Shown: positions 1-8,379 of the stretch, in pieces | Layout: every line of letters begins with the position of its first letter | How positions within the stretch are numbered: the stretch's first letter is position 1 | Assembly (NCBI RefSeq): GCF_004015795.1 | Contig: NZ_ML137222.1 | Coordinates: 14,865-78,864, forward strand | Origin: Falsirhodobacter deserti | GTDB taxonomy: Bacteria > Pseudomonadota > Alphaproteobacteria > Rhodobacterales > Rhodobacteraceae | Direction of reading: 5' to 3' | DNA length: 64,000 bases | Made by a program: the position numbers and the translations under genes | Notes under the pieces: model-generated | What the model was told of the DNA's origin: nothing | Database searches by the model: none | What the model saw: the letters and a program-made list of their open reading frames with translations, nothing else

Positions 1-1
1 C

Positions 2-1159
2 ACCGCCGATGATTATCGTCGTCTCATCGCGGCTTTGATAGAATACGGTCTGCCTGTCACCGTCGGTTTCGAGGCGACAGGCAACTATCACCGGGCGCTG
101 ATGTTCGCCCTCGGGGCCGCGGGGTTCGAGCTGAAGCTCGTGTCTTCCGTCGCTCTCGCCCGCACGCGGGAAGCGCTGCACAACAGCTGGGACAAGAACG
201 ATCCCAAGGATGCGCAGGTCATCCTGCGTATGCTGGAGATCGGTGCGGTGCAAGTCTTTCACGACCCGTTGGTTGCTGGCACATGCGACATTCAGGAACT
301 ATCGAAGACCTACGAGATGGTTGCGCGGTCGAAGACCGAACTGTGGCATCGTCTCCTGACCCATTACCTGCCCCTGTATTTTCCAGAGGCGGACCGGTTC
401 CACCGCAGTTCTCGTGGTGACTGGTTTTTGGCGTTCCTTGAGGCTTTTCCGTCTCCCTACATGATCACCGCCATGGACAAGGATGCTTTCATAGAGGCTG
501 CCTGGCCGGTAATTGGTCGCCGCGTTGGCAAGGCGGCGCTTCTAGCGGATATCTACGAGACGTCAAAGACTTCCGTGGGTCTGCCTGTCGCTCCAGATTC
601 AGATGCAATCCGGATGTTCCGCCTCGTTCTAGCGCAAGGACGCAGCCTTGTTCAGCAGCGCAACGCCATCGAGGATCGTGCGGCAGAGCTGCTGGCCGAC
701 CATCCAGATTATCAGCTGCTGCGCACGATACCCGGGATCGGGCCTGTCAATGCGCTGGCTGTTCTGGCCGAAGCCGGTGATCTGCGCCGCTTTCGTCATC
801 ACCGCCAGTTTCTGAAGTTCTGCGGTATGGACCTCGCGACCGTGCAATCCGGCGTATTCCGCGGACGAAGCAAAATCTCGAAGTATGGCAATGCCCGCCT
901 GCGTCGCACACTCTGGCTGGCCAGTCAGGCCGCCGTGCTGAAGCCCGCCAACAGCTTCCGCGACAAGTTCGAGCGCTACATAGCGCAGGATCGCCACAAT
1001 CCCGATCTGCGCCGCAAAGCCTATACTGCCATCGCTGCGAAGATGGCACGCACCATTCACGCCGTGATCAAATCCGGCGAACCCTATCGTCCCTTCTTCG
1101 AGGGGACGAGCCCAGGCGGAAGGACCCCTCTCTGTAGAGCCGTGGAGGCAGCCTCCTGA
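2..1159 (+). CDS. IS110-family transposase, 5' end cut by window edge
   Basis: Transposase that would mobilise an IS110-type element. The frame is open from base 2, so the true start lies left of the window; the TTG at 35 is only the first internal candidate. The N-terminal half has the DEDD RNase H-like region (VGFEATGNY near the start, then NDPKDAQVILRML). The C-terminal half has the Transposase_20 region, with the helix-hairpin-helix-like TIPGIGPVNALAVLAEAGD and the serine-containing stretch FRGRSKISKYGNARLRRTL typical of IS110. The visible part carries no frameshift, so the element may be functional if the missing 5' end is intact. No terminal repeats are expected for this family and none were seen. 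Confidence 0.9.
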   Translation, partial: TADDYRRLIAALIEYGLPVTVGFEATGNYHRALMFALGAAGFELKLVSSVALARTREALHNSWDKNDPKDAQVILRMLEIGAVQVFHDPLVAGTCDIQELSKTYEMVARSKTELWHRLLTHYLPLYFPEADRFHRSSRGDWFLAFLEAFPSPYMITAMDKDAFIEAAWPVIGRRVGKAALLADIYETSKTSVGLPVAPDSDAIRMFRLVLAQGRSLVQQRNAIEDRAAELLADHPDYQLLRTIPGIGPVNALAVLAEAGDLRRFRHHRQFLKFCGMDLATVQSGVFRGRSKISKYGNARLRRTLWLASQAAVLKPANSFRDKFERYIAQDRHNPDLRRKAYTAIAAKMARTIHAVIKSGEPYRPFFEGTSPGGRTPLCRAVEAAS

Positions 1160-1370
1160 CCTCGTAGATAATGTTCGGGCCTTCCGCTTGGGATTTAGGA
1201 TCTCGTCTTAAGGACGGTGAGGGCGGCATCGTGGCCGACCCTGTATTTGATATGGAAGAGACCACTTCTTGACGGCGGAGCCCGCCTGGGCAACTATTCA
1301 AAAGGCATCCGGTCGCTCGGATGCCCCGTGATCTGATGCTCAAAACGGCAAATCGCTCCCGGCATAGGAC
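1160..1370. other. non-coding junction between IS110 and IS3 remnant
   Basis: No gene is supported here. The first part is probably the non-coding right end of the IS110 element. The rest is sequence of unknown origin up to the point (about 1371-1378) where homology to the IS3 transposase abruptly stops after its SDN motif. Confidence 0.4.
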
Positions 1371-2230
1371 GTTGTCGCTGACGATGCAGGCCGGCTCGCC
1401 ATGGATCCTGACCAGCGCATTCAACTCTCGGGCCACCCTCGCGCCCGGGATGCTGGTGTCTTCGACCAGGCACAGGTTCTCGCGGCAGCAATCGTCGATC
1501 ACCGTCAGGATCCGGAACCTGCGCGGGGCTCCGAACGTGTCCGCCACGAAGTCCAGCCACCAGCGCTGGTTCGGCATCAGGGCCGCCGGCATCGGCCTGC
1601 ACGCTTGCGGCCCCGTCGCTGTTCGACCGAAAGTCCTTCCTCGCGATAGAGCCGATACAGGTTCTTCTGGTTCATCAGCATGCCCTTACGCTCCAGCAGC
1701 AGACCGATCTGCCGATAGCCGAACCAGCGGCGCACAGCCGCGATCTCGCGCATGGCCTTGCGGATCTCCGGATTGTCGGGCGGATGCTGCGCGTCGCACC
1801 GTCCTCGGATCGACACCGACCAGAACGCAGGTCCGACGTCGCGAGATGTCATGATCCCGCATCGCCCTGAGCACCGCCTCCCGCCGCACCTTCGGTGTCG
1901 TCAGGGCTTTCCCGGAAGATCCTTGAGCATGATGTTGTCGAGCATAGCATCCGCCAGCAGGCGTTTCAGCCTGCCGTTCTCGTCCTCCAGTGCCTTCAGC
2001 CTTTGCGCATCGGACATATCCATGCCGCCATACTTGGCCTTCAGCTTGTAGAACGTCGCCCGGCTGAGCCCATGACCCCGGCACACCTCCGCCGTCGCCA
2101 TCCGGGCTTCCTACTCCTTGTAGCATTCCGATGATCTGCGCCTCGGTGAAGCGGCTTTTCCTCATGTCGTCTGCTCCTTCGTGATGAAGCAAGCTCTACA
2201 TCAAACCGAGGGACCTTCCGGGGGGCAGGT
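1371..2230 (-). pseudogene. IS3-family OrfA/OrfB remnant, frameshifted and 3'-truncated
   Basis: Decayed IS3 (IS407-like) element read right to left. OrfA begins at 2165 (MRKSRFTEAQIIGML), then a frameshift moves the reading frame to 2101-1901 (ATAEVCRGHGLSRATFYKLK, then a leucine-rich LKALEDENGRLKRLL helix). OrfB pieces follow in two frames: an HTH_21 part (RRWFGYRQIGLLLERKG, NQKNLYRLYREEGL) around 1620-1760 and an integrase core part (WWLDFVADTF, LTVIDDCCRENL, CIVSDN) around 1375-1570. The core is cut after the second catalytic Asp, so the last catalytic Glu is missing and the element is dead. The right end near 2205-2230 carries an IS3-type terminal sequence, GGGGGGCAGGTCAAT, similar to one at about 48065-48085. 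Confidence 0.85.
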
Positions 2231-3123
2231 CAATACCACCTGCTGAATGGAAAGCATCCTCTCGCCGCTTTCAGTAGAGACCAAGGGCTGATTGCGACCG
2301 GGCACAGCGTGGAGCCGACCCGGAACGTCACGTTGTCGGGCGGGTTGAGGGTGCAAGGCTCCTGGTCAAAACGGGTGCAAATGCCGCTTTACGCCAGAAG
2401 TTTGTTGTGGGTGCCGATTTTGGCGACCCGCGCCCTAGTTCAGAACGAGGACCGGGTCCATATGCGAGATAGTGTGCAATGACAAAGACCGTCTTACCCG
2501 CCGTGTCTGAGACCGGGGATGGATCGGCGACCACGGTTGAATGCGGTGACATCCTGCAGGGATACAAGAAGCAGATCCGGTGATCTGCAGGAAACCTGCA
2601 GCGACGCGCTACACGCTTCGTACATCTGGCAACACGCCTAAAGTGGTAGGAGGACCGTTGATCCGGATGCTAAGCTAGTGTTTGCGTGCTGCATGTCCAA
2701 GGCTGGCTGCGGAAGTTGGATGTGCCTCAAGAGGGGATGAAGTTCTATCTCCTAAAGACGACTTACGTCTCGGGGGACCATCTTCTGGTTTGTTCGCTGG
2801 TCGATGCCCTCATCATGCAGATATGTATTGAGGCTCGGGCGACCGTCTGCTGCGGAGGTAGTTAAGACTTTCTCGGCTACACCTTCCAGCTCTGGAAGGT
2901 GACGGGCGCAGCGCGCCGAAGCCGCTACACGCATTCATTCACAAATGGATAGCATTTGGTGTTGGCGGCTCTACCACTCGGGCAGGTTGCGATCCTACTA
3001 GGTGATACGTCGAATTGACTATCCATTTGTTGTCCGTTCGCCAAAGCCCCGCGATAGTTAGATTCGCATGAAAGGCGTTTCTGGTACTCGCCCATTGCTC
3101 CAGATCATTTACGATGAGGCGGG
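2231..3123. other. gene-poor stretch downstream of repC
   Basis: About 0.9 kb between the IS3 remnant and the repC-proximal parS. Several ORFs of 60-112 codons exist, but none has a convincing ribosome site, domain or recognisable sequence, and the one at 2939-3277 overlaps the repC 3' end antiparallel in composition. I see no gene, RNA or clear repeat. Replicon maintenance sites beyond the parS at 3124 could sit here, but nothing shows it. Confidence 0.4.
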
Positions 3124-3139
3124 GTTGACAGCTGTCAAC
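3124..3139. promoter_or_regulatory. parS: parS centromere site 1 (perfect palindrome)
   Basis: GTTGACAGCTGTCAAC is a perfect 16-bp palindrome that fits the repABC parS consensus GTT-N4-GC-N4-AAC exactly. It lies 2 bases beyond the repC stop. It is identical to the copy at 4298-4313. RepB is the expected binding protein. Confidence 0.88.
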
Positions 3140-3141
3140 TT

Positions 3142-4251
3142 TCAGCCAGCTTGCGCTCCCCTGAGAAGCGCCTTGATCATCGGTTCGGTTCTGAAGCTGC
3201 CGATCGAGGCCTTCTTCACAAGACTTCTCAGGTAAGCTCCGGGGCAAGATATGTGCTCGAATCTTTGGAGGATGCACAAGACCGTAATGGCTGCGTCAGT
3301 TACTCCCATATAGCGTTTTGCATCCCGCCAAACGTTCGAAGCGATTCCCATCATCGGGTAAACCCTGTCTGCCGTAGCAACCAGCCTAGGCCAATCGGTT
3401 ATCGGAGCTGGTGCGTAGTCGCTACTATTGGAACATGCAGACAGAACAGCGGCCAGATCATGGCATTCATCCGTTTCTACGTACTGTTCAGATTCAGATG
3501 GAGTTTTGTTTGAATCCTGTATGTGCCGCTCATTTTGGCTGTCATTGGCGCTCAGGATCTCTGCTTGCGGCTGAGGGGGCAGCACCTTCGTCGCGAGAGT
3601 CGCCACGTCATGTGCTAACGCCTTAACCTCGTCCAGTGACAGCTTCCGGCGAAGGCGGCGATGCAGGTCCGCGGCTTCAGCGGTGGCACCACGCAGCTGC
3701 GAAATATCGCGAAGGTGAAGGATGATTGTCTCGCGCATCTGCTTCAATTCTGCGGCCTCGCGATGTGCGGCTTCTGCGGCTTCAGTGATCTCGTTTGCGC
3801 GGGCCAAAAGCGGGCGCAGGTCGAAGCCGAAGGCGCGGCAGATACTGCCAGTCGCGTCCCGGCGGGCGAAGCGTTTTCCATTGGGGCTGTCGTGGCGCAT
3901 GATCAGGCCGGCACTGACCAGCGCCGCAATATGCCGACGCAACGTGCTTTCCGGCATCCCGTGCAACCGCTCAGACAGGCGGGCATTGGAGGGGAAGACG
4001 ATTGTCGGTTCATCCACCGACAGGTCGCGGGGCGGGTGGAATGAGACCAGCGCCTGCAGAACCGCCAAATCTCGATCGCTGACACCAAAGGCGCGGCGCG
4101 CCGCTGCAAGCGCGTTCAGCAAAGACCACTTGTCAATGGGTGTGGCAGGGCAGGGCGCCTCGGCCAGTGCGCGGTGTGCTGCGGCATCGGTCTGCATCTG
4201 GCCAGCAGAAACCGTCCGCCGCCCGAAGGGCGTCGTGGAAATGTGCTTCAT
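3142..4251 (-). CDS. repC: RepC replication initiator of repABC replicon
   Basis: Initiator protein that binds and opens the replication origin, which in this family lies inside repC itself. The 369-residue product has the RepC N-terminal winged-helix region: a conserved WSLLNALAAARRAFGVSDRDLAVLQALVSF-type segment, with FPSNARLSERLHGMPESTLRRHIAALVSAGLI around residues 85-120. A coiled, charged middle (about 165-235) follows, then the C-terminal domain ending in AYLRSLVKKA. The usual length for the family is about 400. It is the last gene of repA-repB-repC, separated from repB by 172 bases that hold the antisense RNA and a parS site. An AT-richer patch at about 3400-3540 inside the gene is a reasonable origin candidate. 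Confidence 0.92.
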   Translation of the reverse strand: MKHISTTPFGRRTVSAGQMQTDAAAHRALAEAPCPATPIDKWSLLNALAAARRAFGVSDRDLAVLQALVSFHPPRDLSVDEPTIVFPSNARLSERLHGMPESTLRRHIAALVSAGLIMRHDSPNGKRFARRDATGSICRAFGFDLRPLLARANEITEAAEAAHREAAELKQMRETIILHLRDISQLRGATAEAADLHRRLRRKLSLDEVKALAHDVATLATKVLPPQPQAEILSANDSQNERHIQDSNKTPSESEQYVETDECHDLAAVLSACSNSSDYAPAPITDWPRLVATADRVYPMMGIASNVWRDAKRYMGVTDAAITVLCILQRFEHISCPGAYLRSLVKKASIGSFRTEPMIKALLRGAQAG

Positions 4252-4297
4252 TCGCGTTCACGAGGATGCAAATTTCAGGCCGTCCGGACTGACGGGT

Positions 4298-4313
4298 GTT
4301 GACAGCTGTCAAC
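4298..4313. promoter_or_regulatory. parS: parS centromere site 2, overlapping ctRNA promoter
   Basis: Second perfect GTTGACAGCTGTCAAC palindrome, 46 bases upstream of the repC start in the repB-repC gap. Bases 4299-4304 also read TTGACA on the plus strand, a consensus -35 element for the antisense RNA placed just downstream. RepB bound here could therefore both partition the replicon and affect ctRNA transcription. Confidence 0.88.
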
Positions 4314-4334
4314 TTCTGGCGTTACGTACGAGTG

Positions 4335-4389
4335 CTTAGATCGACGAAACGGCCTCTCGGGATGTCATGTCCTGGGGGGCTTTTCTTTT
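4335..4389 (+). ncRNA. predicted repABC antisense ctRNA (inc-alpha), about 55 nt
   Basis: Counter-transcribed RNAs encoded between repB and repC on the strand opposite the operon repress repC and set incompatibility. Here the plus strand shows TTGACA (4299-4304), an 18-base spacer and TACGTA (4323-4328), so transcription should begin near 4335. It would end at an intrinsic terminator: an uninterrupted stem of about 12 pairs (4352-4363 with 4369-4380, several G-U), closed by a short TGTCA loop and followed by TTTTCTTTT at 4381-4389. The resulting length, about 55 nt, matches known ctRNAs of this class. The exact start is inferred. Confidence 0.65.
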
Positions 4390-4423
4390 GCTTTCCCTTT
4401 TCGTGCCTCCTTGTTGTTGCCGT

Positions 4424-5332
4424 TTATTCGTCACGACTGGCAAGCCAGTCATGGTGAATTGCTTCCATATTCGCCACGAGCCAGTCATCGAAGCCGGCAG
4501 CGGTGTCTCGGGCGATGGTGAGTGTCGTCGATCTTGCGCTGCGGCTGACTTGGCCCAGTGGACCGTTCGCGCCGGGCAGGACCTGTCGTGCCGGTGGCTT
4601 GGATGCGGCGGTAACATTGGCCAAGACAGCCTCGAACCGCGCGTCCGAGGTGTTCCCAACTGCCGCAGCGACAAGCGCTCCCACGTTGCGGCTGGCAATG
4701 CGGCTTGTCAATTTCATCCAACGGTCGCGGCCGATGCCAGGCGCCGCGCCGATCGCTGTCAGCAGGGCAGGGGGGACGGCATCGGCGATGGTTAACATCC
4801 GCGAAATCAATGTCTTGTCGATTTGAAGGGCGTCGCAGATCACCTTGCGGTCGTATCCGCTGTCGCGCATGTGCCGCGCGAAATTCGCCTTCTCGATGAA
4901 CGACAGATCCTTGCGGGCGGTGTTTTCCTGCCCTTGTGCGATCACAAGGTCACGGTCGTTCAGATGGCGGACCATCGCCTTCACCGGCCGGCCAAGCAGC
5001 TTCATCGCGGCCACGCGGCGGCGGCCATAAACGATTTCGTATCGGCCTTCACTGTTAGGCGAATGGCGCAACAGGACCGGAACCTGCTGCCCGTATTCCC
5101 GCATGGATTCGGCCAGAAGCGCGATGCCCTCGGGATCGTCATCCAGACGGTCGCGCAGGCCTGCATGGTCGATCATGTCGGAAGGCACCTCGATCACCGA
5201 ACGGTTGCGCAGATCAGCGATGGACTGGCTGACGGCGCCGATCGCACCCTTCGTTGCGCGGGGCTGTGCCGAAGGGACGGGTGCGCCTGGCGAAGGGGAA
5301 AGCAGCCCTTTCAGAAGATCTTTCCGCGCCAT
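4424..5332 (-). CDS. repB: RepB, ParB-type partition protein
   Basis: Centromere-binding protein that loads on the two parS palindromes and works with RepA to segregate the replicon. The 302-residue sequence has the ParB/Srx N-terminal domain at about 40-140 (QQVPVLLRHSP, then YEIVYGRRRVAAMKLLGRPV with the GRRR CTP-site motif, and GQENTARKDLSFIEKANFA). A helix-turn-helix follows at about 155-185 (KVICDALQIDKTLISRMLTIAD), then the RepB-specific C-terminal part. Its ATG overlaps the repA stop as TAATG, so the two are translationally coupled. No damage is visible. Confidence 0.93.
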   Translation of the reverse strand: MARKDLLKGLLSPSPGAPVPSAQPRATKGAIGAVSQSIADLRNRSVIEVPSDMIDHAGLRDRLDDDPEGIALLAESMREYGQQVPVLLRHSPNSEGRYEIVYGRRRVAAMKLLGRPVKAMVRHLNDRDLVIAQGQENTARKDLSFIEKANFARHMRDSGYDRKVICDALQIDKTLISRMLTIADAVPPALLTAIGAAPGIGRDRWMKLTSRIASRNVGALVAAAVGNTSDARFEAVLANVTAASKPPARQVLPGANGPLGQVSRSARSTTLTIARDTAAGFDDWLVANMEAIHHDWLASRDE

Positions 5333-6519
5333 TATGCCACCCCTTTCCGGCCCCAGGCCTGCTGGATCAGCGCTCCGATCTCACCGTTCACTGCGTTCAG
5401 GCTTTCGATCGCGCGTTCATAGGTGGAGCGGGTAAACTGGTTCCGTTCCACCTCATAGAGCGTTTGCTTTGTGATGCCAGCATCCGAAATGGCGGTGGAT
5501 TTCAGAACCGGATGGTTCAGCACGTGTTCCCCGAACATCGAACGCATGAAGCTGACCATCTGGTTCTGCGGCCCGTCGCCCGGTTCATATCGGGTCACGA
5601 CATAGCGCAACCAGTCATAGCTCATGTTGCCACCCGCCTCGGCCACGACACCAAGAAGATTGGACGTCATCAGCAGGAACTGACACATGGACATCACGTC
5701 CAGCATCTGCGGATGAACGGTAACAAGAACCGCCGTGGCGGCAGAAAGTGCGGACATCGTCAGAAACCCCAGCTGTGGTGGGCAATCGATCACGACGACG
5801 TCGTAATCATCCTGCACCTCTGCCAGCTTGTCGCCCACGCGGGTAAAGAAGAACTGAGCGTTCCGTTCGGACAGGGCCCGGGGGGTTTCATGCTCGAACT
5901 CCATGAGGTCGAGGTTGCCGGGAATGATGTCGAGCCCGGGGAAGTAGCTTTGCCGGATCACGTCCCGCAGGGGCACCGGATCATCATAGCGGATCGCGTC
6001 GTAAAGCGTGCCGCCGTCGATCAGGTCGAATTCGGGCTGGAATCCGTGCAGGGCCGAAAAACTGGCCTGCGGGTCAAGATCCACCGCCAGAACACGGTAT
6101 CCGTCCAGCGCCAGTTTCTGCGCAAGATGCGCTGCGGTCGTCGTTTTGCCCGACCCGCCTTTGAAGTTGATGACAGTGATGACCTGAAGATGGTCGCCAT
6201 CGCGCCGCCCCGGCAGATAGGTGCCGGGAGTCTTCGTGCCCTTTTCCAGAAGATGGCGCAGATCCTGCACATCCTGAAGGCTGTAATACCGGCGTCCGCC
6301 GGCACGCGTTTCGGGCGAGGGGCCGCGACCATCCAGATGCAGCTTGCGCAGATAGGCGTCCTTGATGCCCAGAAGATCAGCCACCTCGCCACTGGTGAAC
6401 TTGCGCACGTTCTTGGTGGCATTGGGTGGAAAAAGCTGTTCACGATGGGCCTGAAGCCGCTCGGAAAGCCGCTGTGCGTGTTCACCCACGAGAACGTCGA
6501 TCCGTTCCTGCCGCCTCAT
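5332..6519 (-). CDS. repA: RepA, ParA-type partition ATPase
   Basis: Partition ATPase that moves RepB-parS complexes and, in this family, represses its own operon. Of 395 residues, about 38-92 form a MerR-like helix-turn-helix (FTSGEVADLLGIKDAYLRKLH, RYYSLQDVQDLRHLL). The deviant Walker A is KGGSGKTT at 120-127, Walker A' is LAVDLDPQAS near 148, and Walker B is VVVIDCPPQLG near 245. Length and domain order match plasmid RepA. It is the first gene of repABC. The 180 bases upstream, up to the parDE unit, must contain its promoter: on the minus strand TTACGCC and CATATAAAA near 6560-6580 are AT-rich and suitable, but I cannot fix the start site. Confidence 0.94.
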   Translation of the reverse strand: MRRQERIDVLVGEHAQRLSERLQAHREQLFPPNATKNVRKFTSGEVADLLGIKDAYLRKLHLDGRGPSPETRAGGRRYYSLQDVQDLRHLLEKGTKTPGTYLPGRRDGDHLQVITVINFKGGSGKTTTAAHLAQKLALDGYRVLAVDLDPQASFSALHGFQPEFDLIDGGTLYDAIRYDDPVPLRDVIRQSYFPGLDIIPGNLDLMEFEHETPRALSERNAQFFFTRVGDKLAEVQDDYDVVVIDCPPQLGFLTMSALSAATAVLVTVHPQMLDVMSMCQFLLMTSNLLGVVAEAGGNMSYDWLRYVVTRYEPGDGPQNQMVSFMRSMFGEHVLNHPVLKSTAISDAGITKQTLYEVERNQFTRSTYERAIESLNAVNGEIGALIQQAWGRKGVA

Positions 6520-6655
6520 TCAACCCTCATGTCCAAGCCGTGTGTTACGGTTCTAGTCGTTTTATATGATTCTTGGCGTAAATGAGTGGACTGGAATCGA
6601 GATTCGGGCAAGACGTTTTTCACGAAGCGGTTATCAGCCCGGTGACTTCTTGCGA

Positions 6656-6674
6656 TATGGCAAAGATTGCCATA
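6656..6674. promoter_or_regulatory. operator of parDE: perfect inverted repeat
   Basis: TATGGCAA-AGA-TTGCCATA, perfect 8-base arms with a 3-base spacer, 28 bases before the parD start. ParD antitoxins bind such palindromes to autorepress. TACATTAT immediately downstream (6673-6680) could be the -10. Confidence 0.7.
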
Positions 6675-6702
6675 CATTATGGCCAGCTGAAGGGGATCTG
6701 CC

Positions 6703-6933
6703 ATGTCCACGATGAACGTTTCACTTCCCGAACCGATGAAAGCCTGGGTTGAGTCGCGCGCCCGCACGGGTCGATTCTCCAACTCCAGTGATTATGTGCG
6801 CGACCTGATTCGGCGGGACCAATTGCGCCAGGCGGCACTGGCCGAGGTGCAGGCAGCGCTGACAGACGGGTTGCAGAGCGGCCCTGCAACGCCGTTCGAT
6901 CTGTCGTCCTTCCTGTCCGAGCGCCGTGGCTGA
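6703..6933 (+). CDS. parD: ParD-family antitoxin
   Basis: Ribbon-helix-helix antitoxin that should neutralise the ParE toxin made from the next gene and repress the operon. At 76 residues it has the normal size. The N-terminal strand MNVSLPEPMKAWVESRA and helix-turn-helix SNSSDYVRDLIRRDQLR are textbook ParD/CopG. The C-terminal tail (residues about 45-76) is the toxin-binding part. It overlaps parE by 8 bases. Placed next to repABC, the pair most likely serves post-segregational stabilisation. Confidence 0.9.
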   Translation: MSTMNVSLPEPMKAWVESRARTGRFSNSSDYVRDLIRRDQLRQAALAEVQAALTDGLQSGPATPFDLSSFLSERRG

Positions 6934-7219
6934 TTATCTTCTGACGCCGAAAGGCCATGCCGATCTGGCCCAGATCTGGGCGGAAAGCGCGGATCGCTGG
7001 GGGCAGGCACAGGCCGACACTTATGTCACGGCGCTGACGGGAACGTTCGCGCTGATCGCGGACTTCCCCTCCATGGCGCCTTTGCGGCGGGAGTTTACAC
7101 CCCCGCTGCGCATCCACCCGCACGGGTCGCACCTGATCCTTTATGTGGGCGCCGATCCGATCACCATCGTTCGCGTGCTTCACGGGCGGCAGGATCTTCT
7201 GGCTGCCCTTGACGGCTAG
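6926..7219 (+). CDS. parE: ParE-family toxin
   Basis: RelE/ParE-superfamily toxin, 97 residues; ParE members poison DNA gyrase. The start is GTG at 6926 inside the parD 3' end, giving coupled translation. Family features are the N-terminal YLLTPKGHADLAQIWAES, the middle FPSMAPLRREF, and the C-terminal HLILYVGADPITIVRVLHGRQDL that ends the RelE fold. Its 3' end overlaps the convergent GldA-like gene by 4 bases. It looks intact. Confidence 0.9.
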   Translation: MADYLLTPKGHADLAQIWAESADRWGQAQADTYVTALTGTFALIADFPSMAPLRREFTPPLRIHPHGSHLILYVGADPITIVRVLHGRQDLLAALDG

Positions 7220-8367
7220 GCACGTCCCGGCGCGCTGGCGCTGCCTTCCGCCCGCTGCCGGCGTGAATGCGGGCCAAGCAGCGCAACAGCCATGGCATCT
7301 GCCGTCCTGATCGCACCTGCGATGCCGCGGGCCGTCAGGTCACGGTGGACAGAGTGGATCACGTTGGTGGGTCGCATCGCCTCCTCGCCCACACGCAGCA
7401 GGTCACTATCCGACACTTCTGACAGTCCAAGATCGGCCAGCCGGACGGGAAGGCCGATGGTGTGGCAGAAGCGGGCAGCCTCCTCGAACTCGGCCGAAGG
7501 GCGGTTCTCCAGCACCAGCAGGCACAGCACGCCGAAGGCCACCTTTTCACCATGGAAGAAGTGATGGGTGGGTTCCAGGATCGTCAGGGCGTCGTGAATT
7601 CCATGTGCGCCCGAAACCCCGCAATTTTCGAACCCCAGACCAGAAAGAAGGGTGTTCGCCTCGATCACATTCTCCACCGCATCGGTAAGGCAGCCCGCCT
7701 TGGCGGCAAGATACGCGGCAAGCCCGTCGCGCATCAGCACATCGTGACAGCTGCGCGCAATGGCGGCACCGGCAGCCGTAACCGCATAGCCATCGGCGAT
7801 GTAGTTCTTCGACCGGCTTTCGAAGTTCGACCGCGCCTCGTACCAGGTGGAAAGGGCGTCGCCCATTCCGGCAGCAAGAAAGCGGACGGGCGCGCGCAGG
7901 ATCACGTCGCTGTCCACCAGCACCATGTCCGGATTGCGATAGCACCGTTCCACCCGGTCATAAACGCCTTCCGCAGAATAGATCACACCGATGGAACTTG
8001 TGGGGCTGTCGGTTGAGGCGATGGTGGGAACGGTGAGGATCCGGGCGCCGGCATCGCGCGCAGCGATCTTTCCGGTGTCCAGCGTCTTGCCGCCGCCCAC
8101 GCCGATCACCGTCGCACACCCCTTCGCCAATCCGGCACAGCGTGCGACCTCGTCCTCGGTGGATTCGCCGCCGAAGACCGTGGCCACCGTTTCCACGCCA
8201 TGCGCGGCAAGAGAGGCGCGCAGCGCGTCGCCATAGGTCCGCTCCACGAAAGCATCCATCAGCAAAAGCGCCTTCGGGCCAAGCCCGGCCGCATAAAGCC
8301 CGACATCCGCCAAAACCCCCGGCCCCTGAACATAACGGAGAGGCCCGCCGTATCCGCGTTGTGTCAT
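7216..8367 (-). CDS. GldA-like iron/zinc-containing polyol dehydrogenase
   Basis: NAD-dependent dehydrogenase of the glycerol-dehydrogenase branch of the iron-ADH superfamily, 383 residues (usual about 365-380). The nucleotide loop VIGVGGGKTLDTGKIAA is at about 88-104, followed by VPTIASTDSPTSSIGVIY. Metal ligands are visible as the Asp of GMGDALSTWYEA (about 167), the His of SGAHGIHDAL and the His of FHGEKVAFG. It is the last gene of the minus-strand arm, 12 bases after the SDR gene. In this context it could reduce or oxidise a C3 fragment such as lactaldehyde or a polyol; glycerol itself is only the family default. The C-terminal 20 residues are Arg/Ala-rich and possibly an extension. Confidence 0.85.
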   Translation of the reverse strand: MTQRGYGGPLRYVQGPGVLADVGLYAAGLGPKALLLMDAFVERTYGDALRASLAAHGVETVATVFGGESTEDEVARCAGLAKGCATVIGVGGGKTLDTGKIAARDAGARILTVPTIASTDSPTSSIGVIYSAEGVYDRVERCYRNPDMVLVDSDVILRAPVRFLAAGMGDALSTWYEARSNFESRSKNYIADGYAVTAAGAAIARSCHDVLMRDGLAAYLAAKAGCLTDAVENVIEANTLLSGLGFENCGVSGAHGIHDALTILEPTHHFFHGEKVAFGVLCLLVLENRPSAEFEEAARFCHTIGLPVRLADLGLSEVSDSDLLRVGEEAMRPTNVIHSVHRDLTARGIAGAIRTADAMAVALLGPHSRRQRAEGSASAPGRA

Positions 8368-8379
8368 ATCGTTTTTCCT

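Noticed and set aside
2328..2567. 79-codon minus ORF downstream of repC
   Set aside because: No motif, no start signal, biased only by GC composition.
5254..6585. 443-codon plus-strand ORF antisense to repA
   Set aside because: Mirror of the high-GC repA frame; the repA protein has all Walker motifs and the antisense product resembles nothing.
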